This document shows positions 45,990 through 55,068 of a stretch of 64,000 nucleotides of DNA, one piece after another. The stretch covers positions 186,001-250,000 of the forward strand of contig NZ_CP109105.1 in the NCBI RefSeq assembly GCF_035917675.1, read 5' to 3'. Each line of letters starts with the position of its first letter. The stretch's first letter is position 1. Source of the DNA: Streptomyces sp. NBC_01775. GTDB lineage: Bacteria; Actinomycetota; Actinomycetes; Streptomycetales; Streptomycetaceae. Below the pieces are notes generated by a model. It did no database searches, was not told the origin of the DNA, and was given only the letters and a program-made list of their open reading frames with translations. The position numbers were made by a program, and so were the translations under genes.

Positions 45990-46470
45990 GTCGAAGTCGA
46001 CGAGGAAATCGCCGCCGCAACCCGGCAGTGACTGAAGCAGGCCGAGGTCGCCGTCCACGTGCACAACGGGGACGGCGAGACGGGTGACGTACCCGGCGAC
46101 GGGTACGAGCGGGTCATCGCTACCTACGCTGTCGAGACGATCCCCTGAGCTGGGTGGCCAGGGCCCGGCCCGGCGCGCGGATCGTCGCACCCTGGGGCCG
46201 TCTGGGACATGTTGCGATCAGCGTCTCCGAGGACGGGCGCCAGGCCGTCGGGCATGTGCGCGGCCTCGCCCAGTTCATGCCGGCCCGCGACACCACCCCC
46301 CGCCACGTCGGCTTCCGTCAGCTGCGTGCCGATCACGAGCCCGCCCACGAACACGGCCTCGCCCGCGATCTGACACCCCTGCACCAGGACTGGCACCTGC
46401 GCTTCGCGCTCCGGGTAGCGGTTCGGCAGTCCCCGCGTATTCCGCGCGCCGGTCCGGGGCGACGTGGGCG
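45990..46470 (+). pseudogene. isoaspartyl-type methyltransferase, nonsense and frameshift
   Basis: Reads TSVEVDEEIAAATRQ then a TGA stop in place of a Cys-like codon, LKQAEVAVHVHNGDGETGDV and GYERVIATYAVETIP. A lost G at about 46148 shifts to WVARARPGARIVAPWGRLGH, VAISVSEDGRQAVGHVRGLA and FMPARDTTPRHVGF. This is the SAM-binding and C-terminal part of a PCMT-like methyltransferase. It is a relative of the shorter relic at 30735-30940. Confidence 0.65.
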
Positions 46471-46992
46471 CGCGGCCCCGCTGGCCGTGGAGTCATGGCG
46501 GTGCGGGACTGATTGGACATCCGGCACGTCGGCGTCGCCGGGCCCGCGGTGGGTGCGGGCTGGCCGGTTGGGTGATGGGGAAGCCGTCACTCTTTAGAGT
46601 TAACGAGTTCGGTGGTTCCGGGGGGATTTGATGACAACCATGTTGCTCGCCGGGAGGCGTTCGGGGCGGCGCATGCGGGCACTGACGATCTGAGCTGCGC
46701 GCGCGTATTCGATTCTCAAGGCGGAGATTTTCGCGGCTTATGCCCGAATCGCTGATCGATTTTTAGCGTCTACCGAACAGTACCGCTCAGAGCATTGAGA
46801 AGGCTGGTCGCTCAGCGCCGACGGGCGTCTATACCCATGGTGCTACTTTCCGGCACCGGGTGCGTGCGGAAGGTAGTACTGTCCCCTCTCCGGCCATTCG
46901 CCGGGCAAGCAAGGACCCCGGCTGTGCTTGGCCGGCCCACCGGGGTCCTTGTCACTTCTTGACGCCAGTCCGAACCCCGAGAGGAACCCCTC
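46471..46992. other. intergenic region, small ORF and a hairpin
   Basis: A 20-residue frame MTTMLLAGRRSGRRMRALTI starts at 46631 behind GGGGGGA and may be a leader peptide. AAGGACCCCGG (46911-46921) and CCGGGGTCCTT (46940-46950) form an 11-bp hairpin about 40 bp before the next gene, a possible terminator or attenuator. Nothing else is seen. Confidence 0.4.
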
Positions 46993-47274
46993 ATGGCTCT
47001 ACACCCACGTCCAATTCGCCTCCCTGCACGTGCTGATGCACTTACGGGGAAATCGAGTCGCGAACGTATCATCCCTAGTCGCGGTGCGGTTGAAACGCCT
47101 CAGTGGAATGTCTGCGCTGTCACCGTCCGCGGGAGCCTGCTCATCACAGCACTTTGCTTGCCTCTGCTCGTGGTGCCGGACGCTCTCCCGCCCCGCGGGG
47201 TACCGCTCGTCACGGTCCTCCTGGCGGCCTCCCACGGATCCTTCCTGGTCCACCGGCGTATTCGTCGTCGCTGA
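46993..47274 (+). CDS. 93-aa small protein with a hydrophobic segment
   Basis: ATG 46993 follows GAGGAACCCC. MALHPRPIRLPARADALTGK, a hydrophilic middle, then one likely membrane segment VRGSLLITALCLPLLVVPDA and a second weaker one VPLVTVLLAASHGSFLV, ending in basic HRRIRRR. No family is recognised. It is upstream of an XRE-type regulator gene. Confidence 0.5.
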   Translation: MALHPRPIRLPARADALTGKSSRERIIPSRGAVETPQWNVCAVTVRGSLLITALCLPLLVVPDALPPRGVPLVTVLLAASHGSFLVHRRIRRR

Positions 47275-47406
47275 TCCGCCCGGCCGGGCGGCGGCCCACG
47301 GCGATGAACCGCCCGCCTCGCCGCCCGGCAGCAGCGCTGATCACCATCACGCCCCTCGGCGGGCGGGCGTAGATACCCGCCCAGGCACCCCCGAAAGAGG
47401 TCACCC

Positions 47407-48330
47407 GTGTCCGTGCCCGCTCGTTCCCACTCCGCCGGCCCGCAGCCCCGCACCACCCCTTCTCTCGACTCCGGCCGGGCGGCCCGCTGCACCTACGGTC
47501 TGCGCGTCATCGCCGAAGAGCTCCACACGCTCTCCGAGTCCCTGATGCTCGCGGCCTACAGCGACGGCTCCCCCGCAGAGATCGCCCGGCTTCTCGCAGG
47601 GATGAACACCCTGCTGCAGAAAGAGGCCGGAGCCCTCGTCGTACGGCAGCGCTCACAGGGCAAACCCCTCACCGGGATCGCTACCGAACTCGGTCTGTCC
47701 GAGGACCGGCTACGCAAGAAATACCCGCCCGAGAAGGTCGATCAACAGCTCGCGGCCCACAAACGGCTGGTGTGCAGCAGGCCGTCCGAGGGGAGGAGCA
47801 CCGTTGCCCTCCAGCCGGAGTGGCGCCAGCCGTATCAGCGCGTGGCGGCGGCTCTGACCCGGATGGTGCACGAGAGCAACACCTCCCAGCGGCAGGTCGC
47901 CACAGCCCTCCAGGTCGACCCGTCCTACATCTCGCGGCTGCTCTCCGGCGAGCGGGAAGCTTCCTGGCTGCACGTCAAGGAGGTCTGTGACGTGTGCGGG
48001 GTCGAGCCCGAACTGCTGGAACCCCTGTGGGAGGTCGCCGCGGGTGTTCCTGCGAACTCGGACAAACCAGTCCAGTACCTGCGCACCTATCTGCGGGCCC
48101 TTCACTACGCCGCCGGCTCCCCGGGCGAAGGGCGCGTCCTCGACTCCGCACCCGGCCTCACCGACCACAGGCTGCAGCAGGCACTCGAGGGGCCCGGCGT
48201 CCCCCACTGGGACGTGATCGCCCAAGTCGTCACCGCGTTCAAGGGCTTGCCGCAGACCGCGCACCAGATGTGGCAGCAGGCCCGCTACATCCATGAGACC
48301 GGCCCCGCCCCCGCTGAGGTCTTCGGCTGA
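47407..48330 (+). CDS. XRE-type HTH regulator, 307 aa
   Basis: GTG 47407 after AAAGAGG. The N-terminal 120 residues (LRVIAEELHTLSESLMLAAY, LVVRQRSQGKPLTGIATELG, LSEDRLRKKYP) contain one HTH-like segment. The Cro/C1-type HTH lies at about 143-200: YQRVAAALTRMVHESNTSQR, QVATALQVDPSYISRLLSGE and REASWLHVKEVCDVCGV. The C-terminal 80 residues also look like a second such unit (LTDHRLQQALEGPGVPHWDV). This two-HTH layout is common in Streptomyces regulators of unknown target. Confidence 0.75.
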   Translation: MSVPARSHSAGPQPRTTPSLDSGRAARCTYGLRVIAEELHTLSESLMLAAYSDGSPAEIARLLAGMNTLLQKEAGALVVRQRSQGKPLTGIATELGLSEDRLRKKYPPEKVDQQLAAHKRLVCSRPSEGRSTVALQPEWRQPYQRVAAALTRMVHESNTSQRQVATALQVDPSYISRLLSGEREASWLHVKEVCDVCGVEPELLEPLWEVAAGVPANSDKPVQYLRTYLRALHYAAGSPGEGRVLDSAPGLTDHRLQQALEGPGVPHWDVIAQVVTAFKGLPQTAHQMWQQARYIHETGPAPAEVFG

Positions 48331-48341
48331 CCCGCACACCC

Positions 48342-48812
48342 ATGAGAAGGATCATGAAAACTTCCGTCTCGCCCGCCGTGCTCACGACCGCCTTCTACGC
48401 CTTCTACGACCTGCACCGCCCCGTCTACCACGCCTACGCCGCCTCCCATCTGACGCCGGAGGAGGCCCAGGTCGCCGTCGCTCACCTCTTCAACCTGGTC
48501 GCCAGCAACTGGAGCACCGTGGTCGCGAAACCCTGCCCCGCCGCCTGGGCATGGCGCAGGCACACCCGCGCCGTCGCCCAGCGCAGCGGCCACCCCCGCA
48601 CCGCAGCCGATGATGCCGCTCTGCTCCATGAGCACCTGCGGCTGAGCATTGAGAAGATCGCCTTTGTCACCGGCACCGAACGCGCGACGGTGACCGCGCT
48701 CTTAGCCACCTCCCGCCGACGACGGAGTTGCGAGCGCAGCAGGCCGTTGGTGGCATTACGAAACAACGCACATCCCGTGGGGGCGAACCCTGGACTGGTT
48801 CCCCTGTCTTGA
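48342..48812 (+). CDS. hypothetical, sigma-like HTH protein
   Basis: 156 residues from ATG 48342 (or 48354), 11 bp after the XRE gene. MKTSVSPAVLTTAFYAFYDL, then HLTPEEAQVAVAHLFNLVAS, TRAVAQRSGHP, and a C-terminal HTH-like LSIEKIAFVTGTERATVTAL. The last 30 residues are unlike the rest and may follow a recombination point. The head resembles regulator-associated small proteins of Streptomyces. Confidence 0.55.
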   Translation: MRRIMKTSVSPAVLTTAFYAFYDLHRPVYHAYAASHLTPEEAQVAVAHLFNLVASNWSTVVAKPCPAAWAWRRHTRAVAQRSGHPRTAADDAALLHEHLRLSIEKIAFVTGTERATVTALLATSRRRRSCERSRPLVALRNNAHPVGANPGLVPLS

Positions 48813-48919
48813 AGGGACCTGGCAGCAGATCGACGCTGAACGCACCTCGCGCATCGCACGCACCGTTGCGGCCGGGAGCCGAACGAGCCGAGCGCCCTCA
48901 CGGCCGGCTACGCCAGGCC

Positions 48920-49270
48920 TCAGTTCTCCCCGAATACGGGCAGTTCGTCGGGGGAGAGGTCGGGGCGCAGGCGCCGTACCCCCACCGGGTGGCGGTATCT
49001 CCCTGCGGCGACGGCGGCATCGCCCTCGAACTCGACGACCGCCGACGGCCGCACACGCCGGTGCTCCAAAGCCTCCCGGGTTCCCCAGGCCGGGCTGAAG
49101 GTGACATTCATCCAGGGGTGATCGGGTGAGGGAGCTGCGAGGACGGCGCCCACCTCATGCCGCAGCGGTGTGGGCAGGGGAGTGCTGCGCGCGATCATTC
49201 GTAGCCTGTCGTCGTCGTAGCGGCCGAGCAGCAGGGTGTGGGGGAGCGTCAGCGGTCCGGTCACCGCCCC
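48920..49270 (-). pseudogene. C-terminal fragment of an ATP-dependent DNA ligase
   Basis: Reads GAVTGPLTLPHTLLLGRYDD, RLRMIARSTPLPTPLRHEVG, HPWMNVTFSPAWGTREALEH and FEGDAAVAAGRYRHPVGVRR, the C-terminal OB-fold part of actinobacterial LigD-like or LigC-type ligases. The nucleotidyl-transferase half is missing. A second, slightly different copy is at 59646-60005. Confidence 0.65.
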
Positions 49271-49472
49271 GAGTCCATCCGCACTCTCTGATCCCTCAGC
49301 CCACCTCCACATTCAAGGTTTGTTGCAGGTTTCTCCCAGCCCGCCCCGGCACGGTGGGAACACACTGACCAGGCGAAGGGCCAGGTCCGTCGGGCACTGG
49401 CCTTCGCGACGGAAAGGGGTACTCGTGCGCGCCCGTACAGGCCGGCCGCGCGGGTACCAGCCAGGAGGGGGA

Positions 49473-50408
49473 ATGATGAACAGGTCAAGATGGGGCGCAG
49501 GGCTGGCGCTGCTTGTGACGGCAGGAGTGACGATACCTATGCTCGCTGCTGGGGCCGGCGGGTCGGGCGAGGGGCAGGCCGCCAAAGCTGAGACGGCAGG
49601 AGTGACATCCAGGCTCGCTGCTGGGGCCGGCGGGTCGGGCGAGGGGCAGGCCGCCAAGGCTTCGGTGGTCCGTGACCGGGTCATGTCCTGGAACTCCAAC
49701 GGGCAGGACCTCGGCACACCGCAGCTCGTTGCCGAGCAGATCATGCGTTTCAAGCCCCAGATCGCCCTGCTCCAGGAATCGTGCCACGGCGAGGTGGACG
49801 AGGCTGTCAAGATGCTGAAGCGACAGGGGCTGGAGTACGACGCCTATCCCGGGCAGTGGACCGACCTCAACACCTGCGACGGCACCAAAATGCTGGGGTC
49901 GGTGGCCCTGGCAGCCAAGGGCACCAAGGTCGACGGATACGGTGCTGACCCCTACAAGGACAGAGACTTCAACGAGAACCGGAACCTCACGTTCTTCATA
50001 ACCCGTCTCGCGGGTCGGGACGTCCGGGTGTTCAACACGCAGCTCAGCGACGCCGGGGATAGAGACCTCCGCGTCAAACAGGTGGACCAGCTGATGGATG
50101 CCGTCCCTGGCATGCCGAACACGCTGATTGCCGGTGACTTCAACGCCCAGCCCTGGTCGCCCCAGTACCCGGAAATGGGGCGGATCTGGAAGTCAGGGTT
50201 CTCGGACGTCGACCCGTTCTGCAAGCAGACCTGGGACAGCCGCTGCAACGGCACGCAGGTCGGTTCGGGCAAGAAGTTCGACTACATCCTCCACAAGGGG
50301 CTGAACTCCCGGAATTGCATGCTGCACACGGTGAACGACGACCACCGCGTGGTGGTCAGTGACCTGACCGCCGGTCAGGCATCGGGCAGGCCCTGCTCCC
50401 TGGTCTGA
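49473..50408 (+). CDS. secreted endonuclease/exonuclease/phosphatase-family protein
   Basis: 311 residues from ATG 49473 behind AGGAGGGGGA. Signal peptide: MMNRSRWGAGLALLVTAGVT then IPMLAAGAGG. A linker duplicated in tandem (AAGAGGSGEGQAAKA twice) precedes the DNase I-like fold: VMSWNSNGQDLG, Glu in ALLQESCHGEV, NLTFFITRLAGRDVRVFNTQ, the metal/catalytic GDFNAQPW, and C-terminal DYILHKGLNS and NDDHRVVVSDL. It acts outside the cell as a phosphodiesterase or nuclease; the substrate is unknown. Confidence 0.88.
   Translation: MMNRSRWGAGLALLVTAGVTIPMLAAGAGGSGEGQAAKAETAGVTSRLAAGAGGSGEGQAAKASVVRDRVMSWNSNGQDLGTPQLVAEQIMRFKPQIALLQESCHGEVDEAVKMLKRQGLEYDAYPGQWTDLNTCDGTKMLGSVALAAKGTKVDGYGADPYKDRDFNENRNLTFFITRLAGRDVRVFNTQLSDAGDRDLRVKQVDQLMDAVPGMPNTLIAGDFNAQPWSPQYPEMGRIWKSGFSDVDPFCKQTWDSRCNGTQVGSGKKFDYILHKGLNSRNCMLHTVNDDHRVVVSDLTAGQASGRPCSLV
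49518..49663 (+). repeat. 72-bp in-frame tandem duplication
   Basis: GACGGCAGGAGTGAC and GCTCGCTGCTGGGGCCGGCG recur 72 bp apart (for example 49541 and 49613), giving two 24-residue copies in the linker of the secreted protein. A few differences mean it is not brand new. Confidence 0.8.
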
Positions 50409-50825
50409 CCAGGCATCCATCTCGGGGCATCCGGGCGCCGGCCCGGCCGGCAAGCGCAACGCCGACCGCGGCCGGCGTTAAACGCGGGCGCCCGCACTTT
50501 CTGAGAGAACCACCTTGTGACCGGGATTCTTCGGGCCTCCAGCATGGTGAAGTGGCGGACCCGACAGCCAGCGGAACACACGGCACGCTGAGCGGCCATG
50601 GCGGACAGCGAGCCGCGCCACGTCGCGTACCCGCTGCTCATCTGTCCACTCGTTCCTCCGCCAGAGGCCAGGACTTGAGCACGTGCCCGTCCGCCCTTCT
50701 CGTGAGGCGGATGGTTACCCCGGTGCTGTCACCGCCGTACTGGCCGACCCAGGCACGGTATTTACGATCGGCGGTCTCCCACTCCTCCCAGTCGCCGGTG
50801 ATGACGGGGCCGCGGTGACCGGTGT
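50409..50825. other. no supportable gene
   Basis: A short frame from 50599 (MADSEPRHVAYPLLICPLVP) ends after 19 residues. Nothing else is convincing. Confidence 0.4.
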
Positions 50826-50978
50826 GTGGGGGAGGACAAGGACACGGCGCTGCGCAAGTATCGCGAGCAGCTCGGGCTCTACGGCAGCGGCTCCCACGTC
50901 CTGCAACTCGTCGAAGTGACCGACGACGGCGAGCGGCACCTACTCAGAATGTGGCCCCCGAACCAGCCACAGGAGTAA
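50826..50978 (+). pseudogene. 50-aa C-terminal stub
   Basis: VGEDKDTALRKYREQLGLYG, then SGSHVLQLVEVTDDGERHLL and RMWPPNQPQE, stop TAA. It is clearly protein-like, but the part before it is not in frame. It looks like the end of a small lost gene. Confidence 0.4.
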
Positions 50979-51233
50979 AGAAGGGGTATCGCTCAGGCAC
51001 GCCGCAGAGGAGAGGGCGGCTGCATACCGAAGCGGCGCTCTGCTGCTGCCAGGTTTCGCCCAGGACCTGCTGACAGGCGGTTGGTACGCGTCCGTGAAAA
51101 GAACCGCGGCCTTCTCTCGGCCGGGATCGTCTAGATGTCGAGACGGTCCCGCCCGAGACGAACGCGGGTACCGGAGCGCCCGGATGTGGCCACGGACCGC
51201 GCGGCGCCAACGGCGTCGGACCGCACCGCTCGG

Positions 51234-52307
51234 CTACGGTCGGCTGGTGCGCAGGCGGTCGTCGATAGTCACCACCACCGGCGCTCCCTCCGCGTGTACC
51301 GCGTCGTACAGCACCTTGGCCGTAGACCGGTAGACCTGGGAGGCCATCGCCCAATCGGCATATGCGGCCAGCTTGTCGTCGCTGTCGTCCGCCCCGTGCG
51401 GGGGCTTCGCCGCACGGTAGAGAGCCAGGAGCACCGCGACGAGGGACCGGCCGGAGAGCACGGCGGCCACCAGCCCGGCCTCACGTTCTTCAAGAGCCGG
51501 GGCACGGAAGTGCGGGTGGGAACCGGCCAGGGACGCCACGAACTCCCACGTGTCCCGGTGGCAGACCAGTGTGGCCGACGCGACCCGCCCGGCCCGCATG
51601 ATCGCCCAGATCCGCCCGGCCTCACTCAGGGCGGCCGGTTCCTTCACTTCGCTGGGCGCTGGTTCTCCGACGCCGGCTTCCTGCGCCGCCTGGAGGGCGG
51701 CCTGCTCCTGCTGCTCTTCGTGTTCCTCGGCGCGACCCGGTTCGGACAGCGCGGCCGCCGCCGGTTCCTTGCCTGCCTTCGGAGCGTCCTCCCTTGGCTC
51801 CGCAGTATCCGCCGATTCCTGATCATCCAGAGCGTCGTCCGTCTCCGGGCCGGCGCCCAAGGGGAAGGATGTCGATGCCGGCTCCTCCATCAGCTGCCGC
51901 TGTTGTGGGAGGACACCGTGCTCCTCCTCAATTCCTGCGGCCGCGTCGGGCGGCCCGCCGGAAGACACCGGCGCCGCAGTCCGGAGGAGGGCGAGCACCT
52001 CCCCGACTTCCAGACGAAGACTGTCCAGCCCGCTGCGCAACTGGTCGACATCCCGCCGTAGTTCGGCCACTGCGGTGACTGCGTCACCGGCCCGTTTGCC
52101 AGCGCTGTTCGCACTGGCGCGCGTCTCTTGCTGGGACGACTTCAGGTCGGCCAGGCCGCTGTCCCGCAAGGTGGTGATCTCGTGGGTGAACGTCGCTCGC
52201 AGGTCCCGGTCCAGATCGCCCACGCGGCTGTCCAGGTCATCGACCGATTTCTTCATCTCGTTCTTCGTGTCGATCAGCAGCGTGATGACATCGTCCCTGC
52301 GCGCCAA
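51234..52307 (-). CDS. 357-aa coiled-coil protein of unknown function
   Basis: TTG 52307 has GGAGGG at the right distance. The N-terminal 110 residues (LIDTKNEMKKSVDDLDSRVG, DLDRDLRATFTHEITTLRDS, LRRDVDQLRSGLDSLRLEVG) form a long heptad coiled coil. An acidic Ala/Glu-rich linker follows. The C-terminal 140 residues are globular: GRIWAIMRAGRVASATLVCH, RDTWEFVASLAGSHPHFRAP, and a basic-helical VYRSTAKVLYDAVHAEG. It is divergent from a membrane protein/coiled-coil pair. No known family is recognised. Confidence 0.6.
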   Translation of the reverse strand: MARRDDVITLLIDTKNEMKKSVDDLDSRVGDLDRDLRATFTHEITTLRDSGLADLKSSQQETRASANSAGKRAGDAVTAVAELRRDVDQLRSGLDSLRLEVGEVLALLRTAAPVSSGGPPDAAAGIEEEHGVLPQQRQLMEEPASTSFPLGAGPETDDALDDQESADTAEPREDAPKAGKEPAAAALSEPGRAEEHEEQQEQAALQAAQEAGVGEPAPSEVKEPAALSEAGRIWAIMRAGRVASATLVCHRDTWEFVASLAGSHPHFRAPALEEREAGLVAAVLSGRSLVAVLLALYRAAKPPHGADDSDDKLAAYADWAMASQVYRSTAKVLYDAVHAEGAPVVVTIDDRLRTSRP

Positions 52308-52625
52308 GACATCCCTCCAACAGGCTCGCGTAACAAGATAGTTGCGCTGCGTAGTTTTCCGAAGCGGAGGAGGATTCCTGCCCGAGTAGGGCCAGATTGG
52401 CCGGTTCGTCACACGAAGTGGCCGAACAAGCGACACCGAGCCGCCGTGAAACAGCCAGGCGTGCCGCCGACGGGCCCGGGGATGCACCACTCCATCCATC
52501 GGCGGTCGCTTTGGTTCCGCGAGGTTTTTGCCGCGCGGGGAATGAATCACGCCAGCGTTCCCGAAGATCGGGTGGGCTGGTGCCGTAGTCGCGATACTCG
52601 AAGCCGCGCGCCATCTGAAGGCGGG
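52308..52625. other. divergent intergenic region
   Basis: 318 bp between two divergent units. The left part near 52320-52360 is less GC-rich and may hold the promoter of the coiled-coil gene. No gene is seen. Confidence 0.4.
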
Positions 52626-53183
52626 ATGAGGAAGCTTGCGACGGGGGAGCCGGTGACCGAGACGGAACATGATCTGCACGAGCGGCACAAGGGCCTCGCC
52701 CGCGCTCTGGCTGACCAGCATGCGCGCGTCGGTGCTCTCGGGTCCGGCGACGCGGTGACCGATGAGGCGTTCGATGCCCTGGTGGGTCGGGCGGAGGAGC
52801 TGTTGGCGTTCGAGCAGCAGATGCCGGCCAAGCTCGCCGAACCGCAGCGGCTGCGCAGCGAGAAGGTCATCTTCTGGTCCTGGCGTGCACAGAGTGGCGT
52901 GGCCGCTGCGCTCATCGCTGCGGTGTTCCTCTTCGGGCACACCGCCTGGTGGCTCGCGTTGATCATTCCCCACGCGCTGGCTACTCTCACCGGCTGGTCG
53001 CTGAAAGCGAGCCCGAAGGAGCACAAGGCCCGGCGTAAAGCGGCCATCGGCCTGCACCTCGTGGGAGTGCTGCTCGTCCTGGTCACCCTGGGAGTCTTGT
53101 CCGCATGGTTCATCATCGCCGTCCTGTTCGGCTGGGCCGTGGTCGGCATCGCCTCCGCGGATGAGCAGGGGGCCGTGAAATGA
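52626..53183 (+). CDS. 185-aa membrane protein
   Basis: From ATG 52626: a soluble helical N-terminus (VTETEHDLHERHKGLARALA, FDALVGRAEELLAFEQQMPA), then about four membrane segments (SGVAAALIAAVFLFGHTAWW, LALIIPHALATLTGW, AIGLHLVGVLLVLVTLGVLS, WFIIAVLFGWAVVGIAS). The stop overlaps the next start (ATGA). With the coiled-coil protein that follows it likely forms a membrane-linked complex. Confidence 0.7.
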   Translation: MRKLATGEPVTETEHDLHERHKGLARALADQHARVGALGSGDAVTDEAFDALVGRAEELLAFEQQMPAKLAEPQRLRSEKVIFWSWRAQSGVAAALIAAVFLFGHTAWWLALIIPHALATLTGWSLKASPKEHKARRKAAIGLHLVGVLLVLVTLGVLSAWFIIAVLFGWAVVGIASADEQGAVK

Positions 53184-54142
53184 GCGAAGAACTTGAATAC
53201 CAGATGGAGGCCACCGAACGGCGCGTCCGCGACCTGGACAGGCGCCTCGACGACCTGGACAGCGAGCACGAGAGCCTGAAGACCCGGTTCGGATACACCG
53301 ACGATCTGGACTACGAGCTGCGCGATATCCGCAGCGACATCGAACAGGTCGACGGCAGAGTCGATGAGATCCGAGAAGAGCTGGGCGGCCGCGTCGACAC
53401 CGCGGAACAGGCAGTCGCGCGTCTCACCCGACACGTACGGCTGCTGGAAGGCCAGATCATGGCCGCCGGCGGAGCTCCCGCCGCGGACCTGGACACCTTC
53501 ACCAAGGACCAGCGCTCCCTGGCACGCACCATGCAGTCCGGCTGGAACGCCGCCGAGTTCCTCCTCAGCGACCATTCACGCGGCATCCACCGGGCACGCG
53601 TGGAACGCTTCCGCAACACGCGAGCCCGACACCAAACGGCCCGGGAAGAAGTCGTCGAGCTGACCGGCACGCTGGCCGGCACCCGCTACGGCACACAAGA
53701 CCACACCGAAGCCGCCACCCAACTGCGCAGCGCCATCACAACCGAGGCCACACTGCGCCAGGGCCTGGCCCGGCAGGAAGCCGAGGCACAGGAAGCCTCC
53801 GAGGCCCTGGCCGCGGACACCACGGCCCGCGCCGACAAGCAGCCGGCAATAGCGGCAGGCGTCCGGGCGGAGAAGCGGCTCACGCTGGCCCTTCGCGGGC
53901 GGCTGGACGACGCCGTCAGCAGCCGCTCCCTTCTGCCGGCCTGGTTCGCCACCGTTCTCGGCGCGGCGCCACCGGCCCGTGGCACCGAACGTTGGATGGA
54001 GTGCGCCACCCACGTCCTGCTGTACCGGCTCACCTACGGCATCGACGACCAGGTCGTCGCGCTCGGCCCCGCACCCAGTGCCGCACAGCCGCACCGGCGC
54101 CAGCGGTACGAGAAGCTCCGCGAGGACCTACGCCGGTGGTGA
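53180..54142 (+). CDS. 320-aa coiled-coil protein
   Basis: Starts MSEELEYQMEATERRVRDLD, then RRLDDLDSEHESLKTRFGYT, DDLDYELRDIRSDIEQVDGR and VDEIREELGGRVDTAEQAVA: about 90 residues of heptad coiled coil. A second helical region (RFRNTRARHQTAREEVVELT) and a globular end (SSRSLLPAWFATVLGAAPPA, THVLLYRLTYGIDDQVVALG) follow. It is translationally coupled to the membrane protein. No enzyme motif is seen. Confidence 0.7.
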   Translation: MSEELEYQMEATERRVRDLDRRLDDLDSEHESLKTRFGYTDDLDYELRDIRSDIEQVDGRVDEIREELGGRVDTAEQAVARLTRHVRLLEGQIMAAGGAPAADLDTFTKDQRSLARTMQSGWNAAEFLLSDHSRGIHRARVERFRNTRARHQTAREEVVELTGTLAGTRYGTQDHTEAATQLRSAITTEATLRQGLARQEAEAQEASEALAADTTARADKQPAIAAGVRAEKRLTLALRGRLDDAVSSRSLLPAWFATVLGAAPPARGTERWMECATHVLLYRLTYGIDDQVVALGPAPSAAQPHRRQRYEKLREDLRRW

Positions 54143-54405
54143 AGACCCCGTTACGGCGACGCCGGCCGCCTGGCGACCCGATGGACGACGCCGGGCGGCG
54201 CTACACGGCGCGCTGGTCCTCTTCGAGTACGAGGTCCTCCCCGAAGCCCGTGAGATCCGCATACCCGTCGTGGTCTGGTGCGGCTGACCGCAGAGAACAA
54301 CCGCGCGAGGCCCGCACGCCACCGGCCGGCACGGCCCGCGCCGTATCGAGACCGCCGTACACCGCACGCCGGCCCCAGCAAGGCCCGGCCCGCGAAGGAG
54401 CGCAG

Positions 54406-54924
54406 ATGCCAACCCCCTTCCAGCAGCTCTCCGCTCACCGTGAACTCAGCGCGCTCCGAACCGTACTGAAATGTTCCGGCAAGACGACCGCGCTCCGAGA
54501 GGGACCCGCTGACGAGCCCGGACAGAATGCGGCCTGGCTCGCGTTTCTGTGTCCCGCGCACTCAGAGAGCCTGCCCGAATGGCCTGGCGCAAGGACCCAT
54601 CCCGACAGCGATTCGCTCCCCTGCGGGACCGTCCTGGACTTCCGCGCCACCGAGCAGCTGCTCCAGTCGCACGCCGATCTGTGGCTGACGCCCCTGACTG
54701 GAGTACGCCCGGATGCCTCCCGCGGTGCCTGGCCCGACTTCCTGGACCAGGCCGGCCGAGTGTTGCGCGACCGCCTGGAGCAAGACGACGGTGCCGATGA
54801 GGACGGGCCTTTGCAAAGCATCGTGATGATGATGGGCATGGCTCGCCGGTCCGCGGCCAGCGACGACCTCCACCAGGCGACAATATCCCTCGGCTACTGC
54901 GAGACCCTCACCCAGAGCCTGTAG
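54406..54924 (+). CDS. 172-aa hypothetical protein
   Basis: ATG 54406 after GAAGGAG. MPTPFQQLSAHRELSALRTV, then QNAAWLAFLCPAHSESLPEW, GTVLDFRATEQLLQSHADLW and HQATISLGYCETLTQSL. It is acidic with scattered Cys. The family is not recognised. About 265 bp of DNA with only a decayed frame (end ALVLFEYEVLPEAREIRIPV) separates it from the coiled-coil gene. Confidence 0.55.
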   Translation: MPTPFQQLSAHRELSALRTVLKCSGKTTALREGPADEPGQNAAWLAFLCPAHSESLPEWPGARTHPDSDSLPCGTVLDFRATEQLLQSHADLWLTPLTGVRPDASRGAWPDFLDQAGRVLRDRLEQDDGADEDGPLQSIVMMMGMARRSAASDDLHQATISLGYCETLTQSL

Positions 54925-55068
54925 TCGTCGCTGCCAACTCGCTGTCCACCGCCGAGCTGGGCTCTGGTGTCGCCGTCCGTCAGGCGGTGCGCGCGGTCTG
55001 GCGGACGGCATCGAGAACACCGTGGCCGGGGCCTTTCCAAGTTTCCTGGCGGCAGGTCCTGGCCGTTG

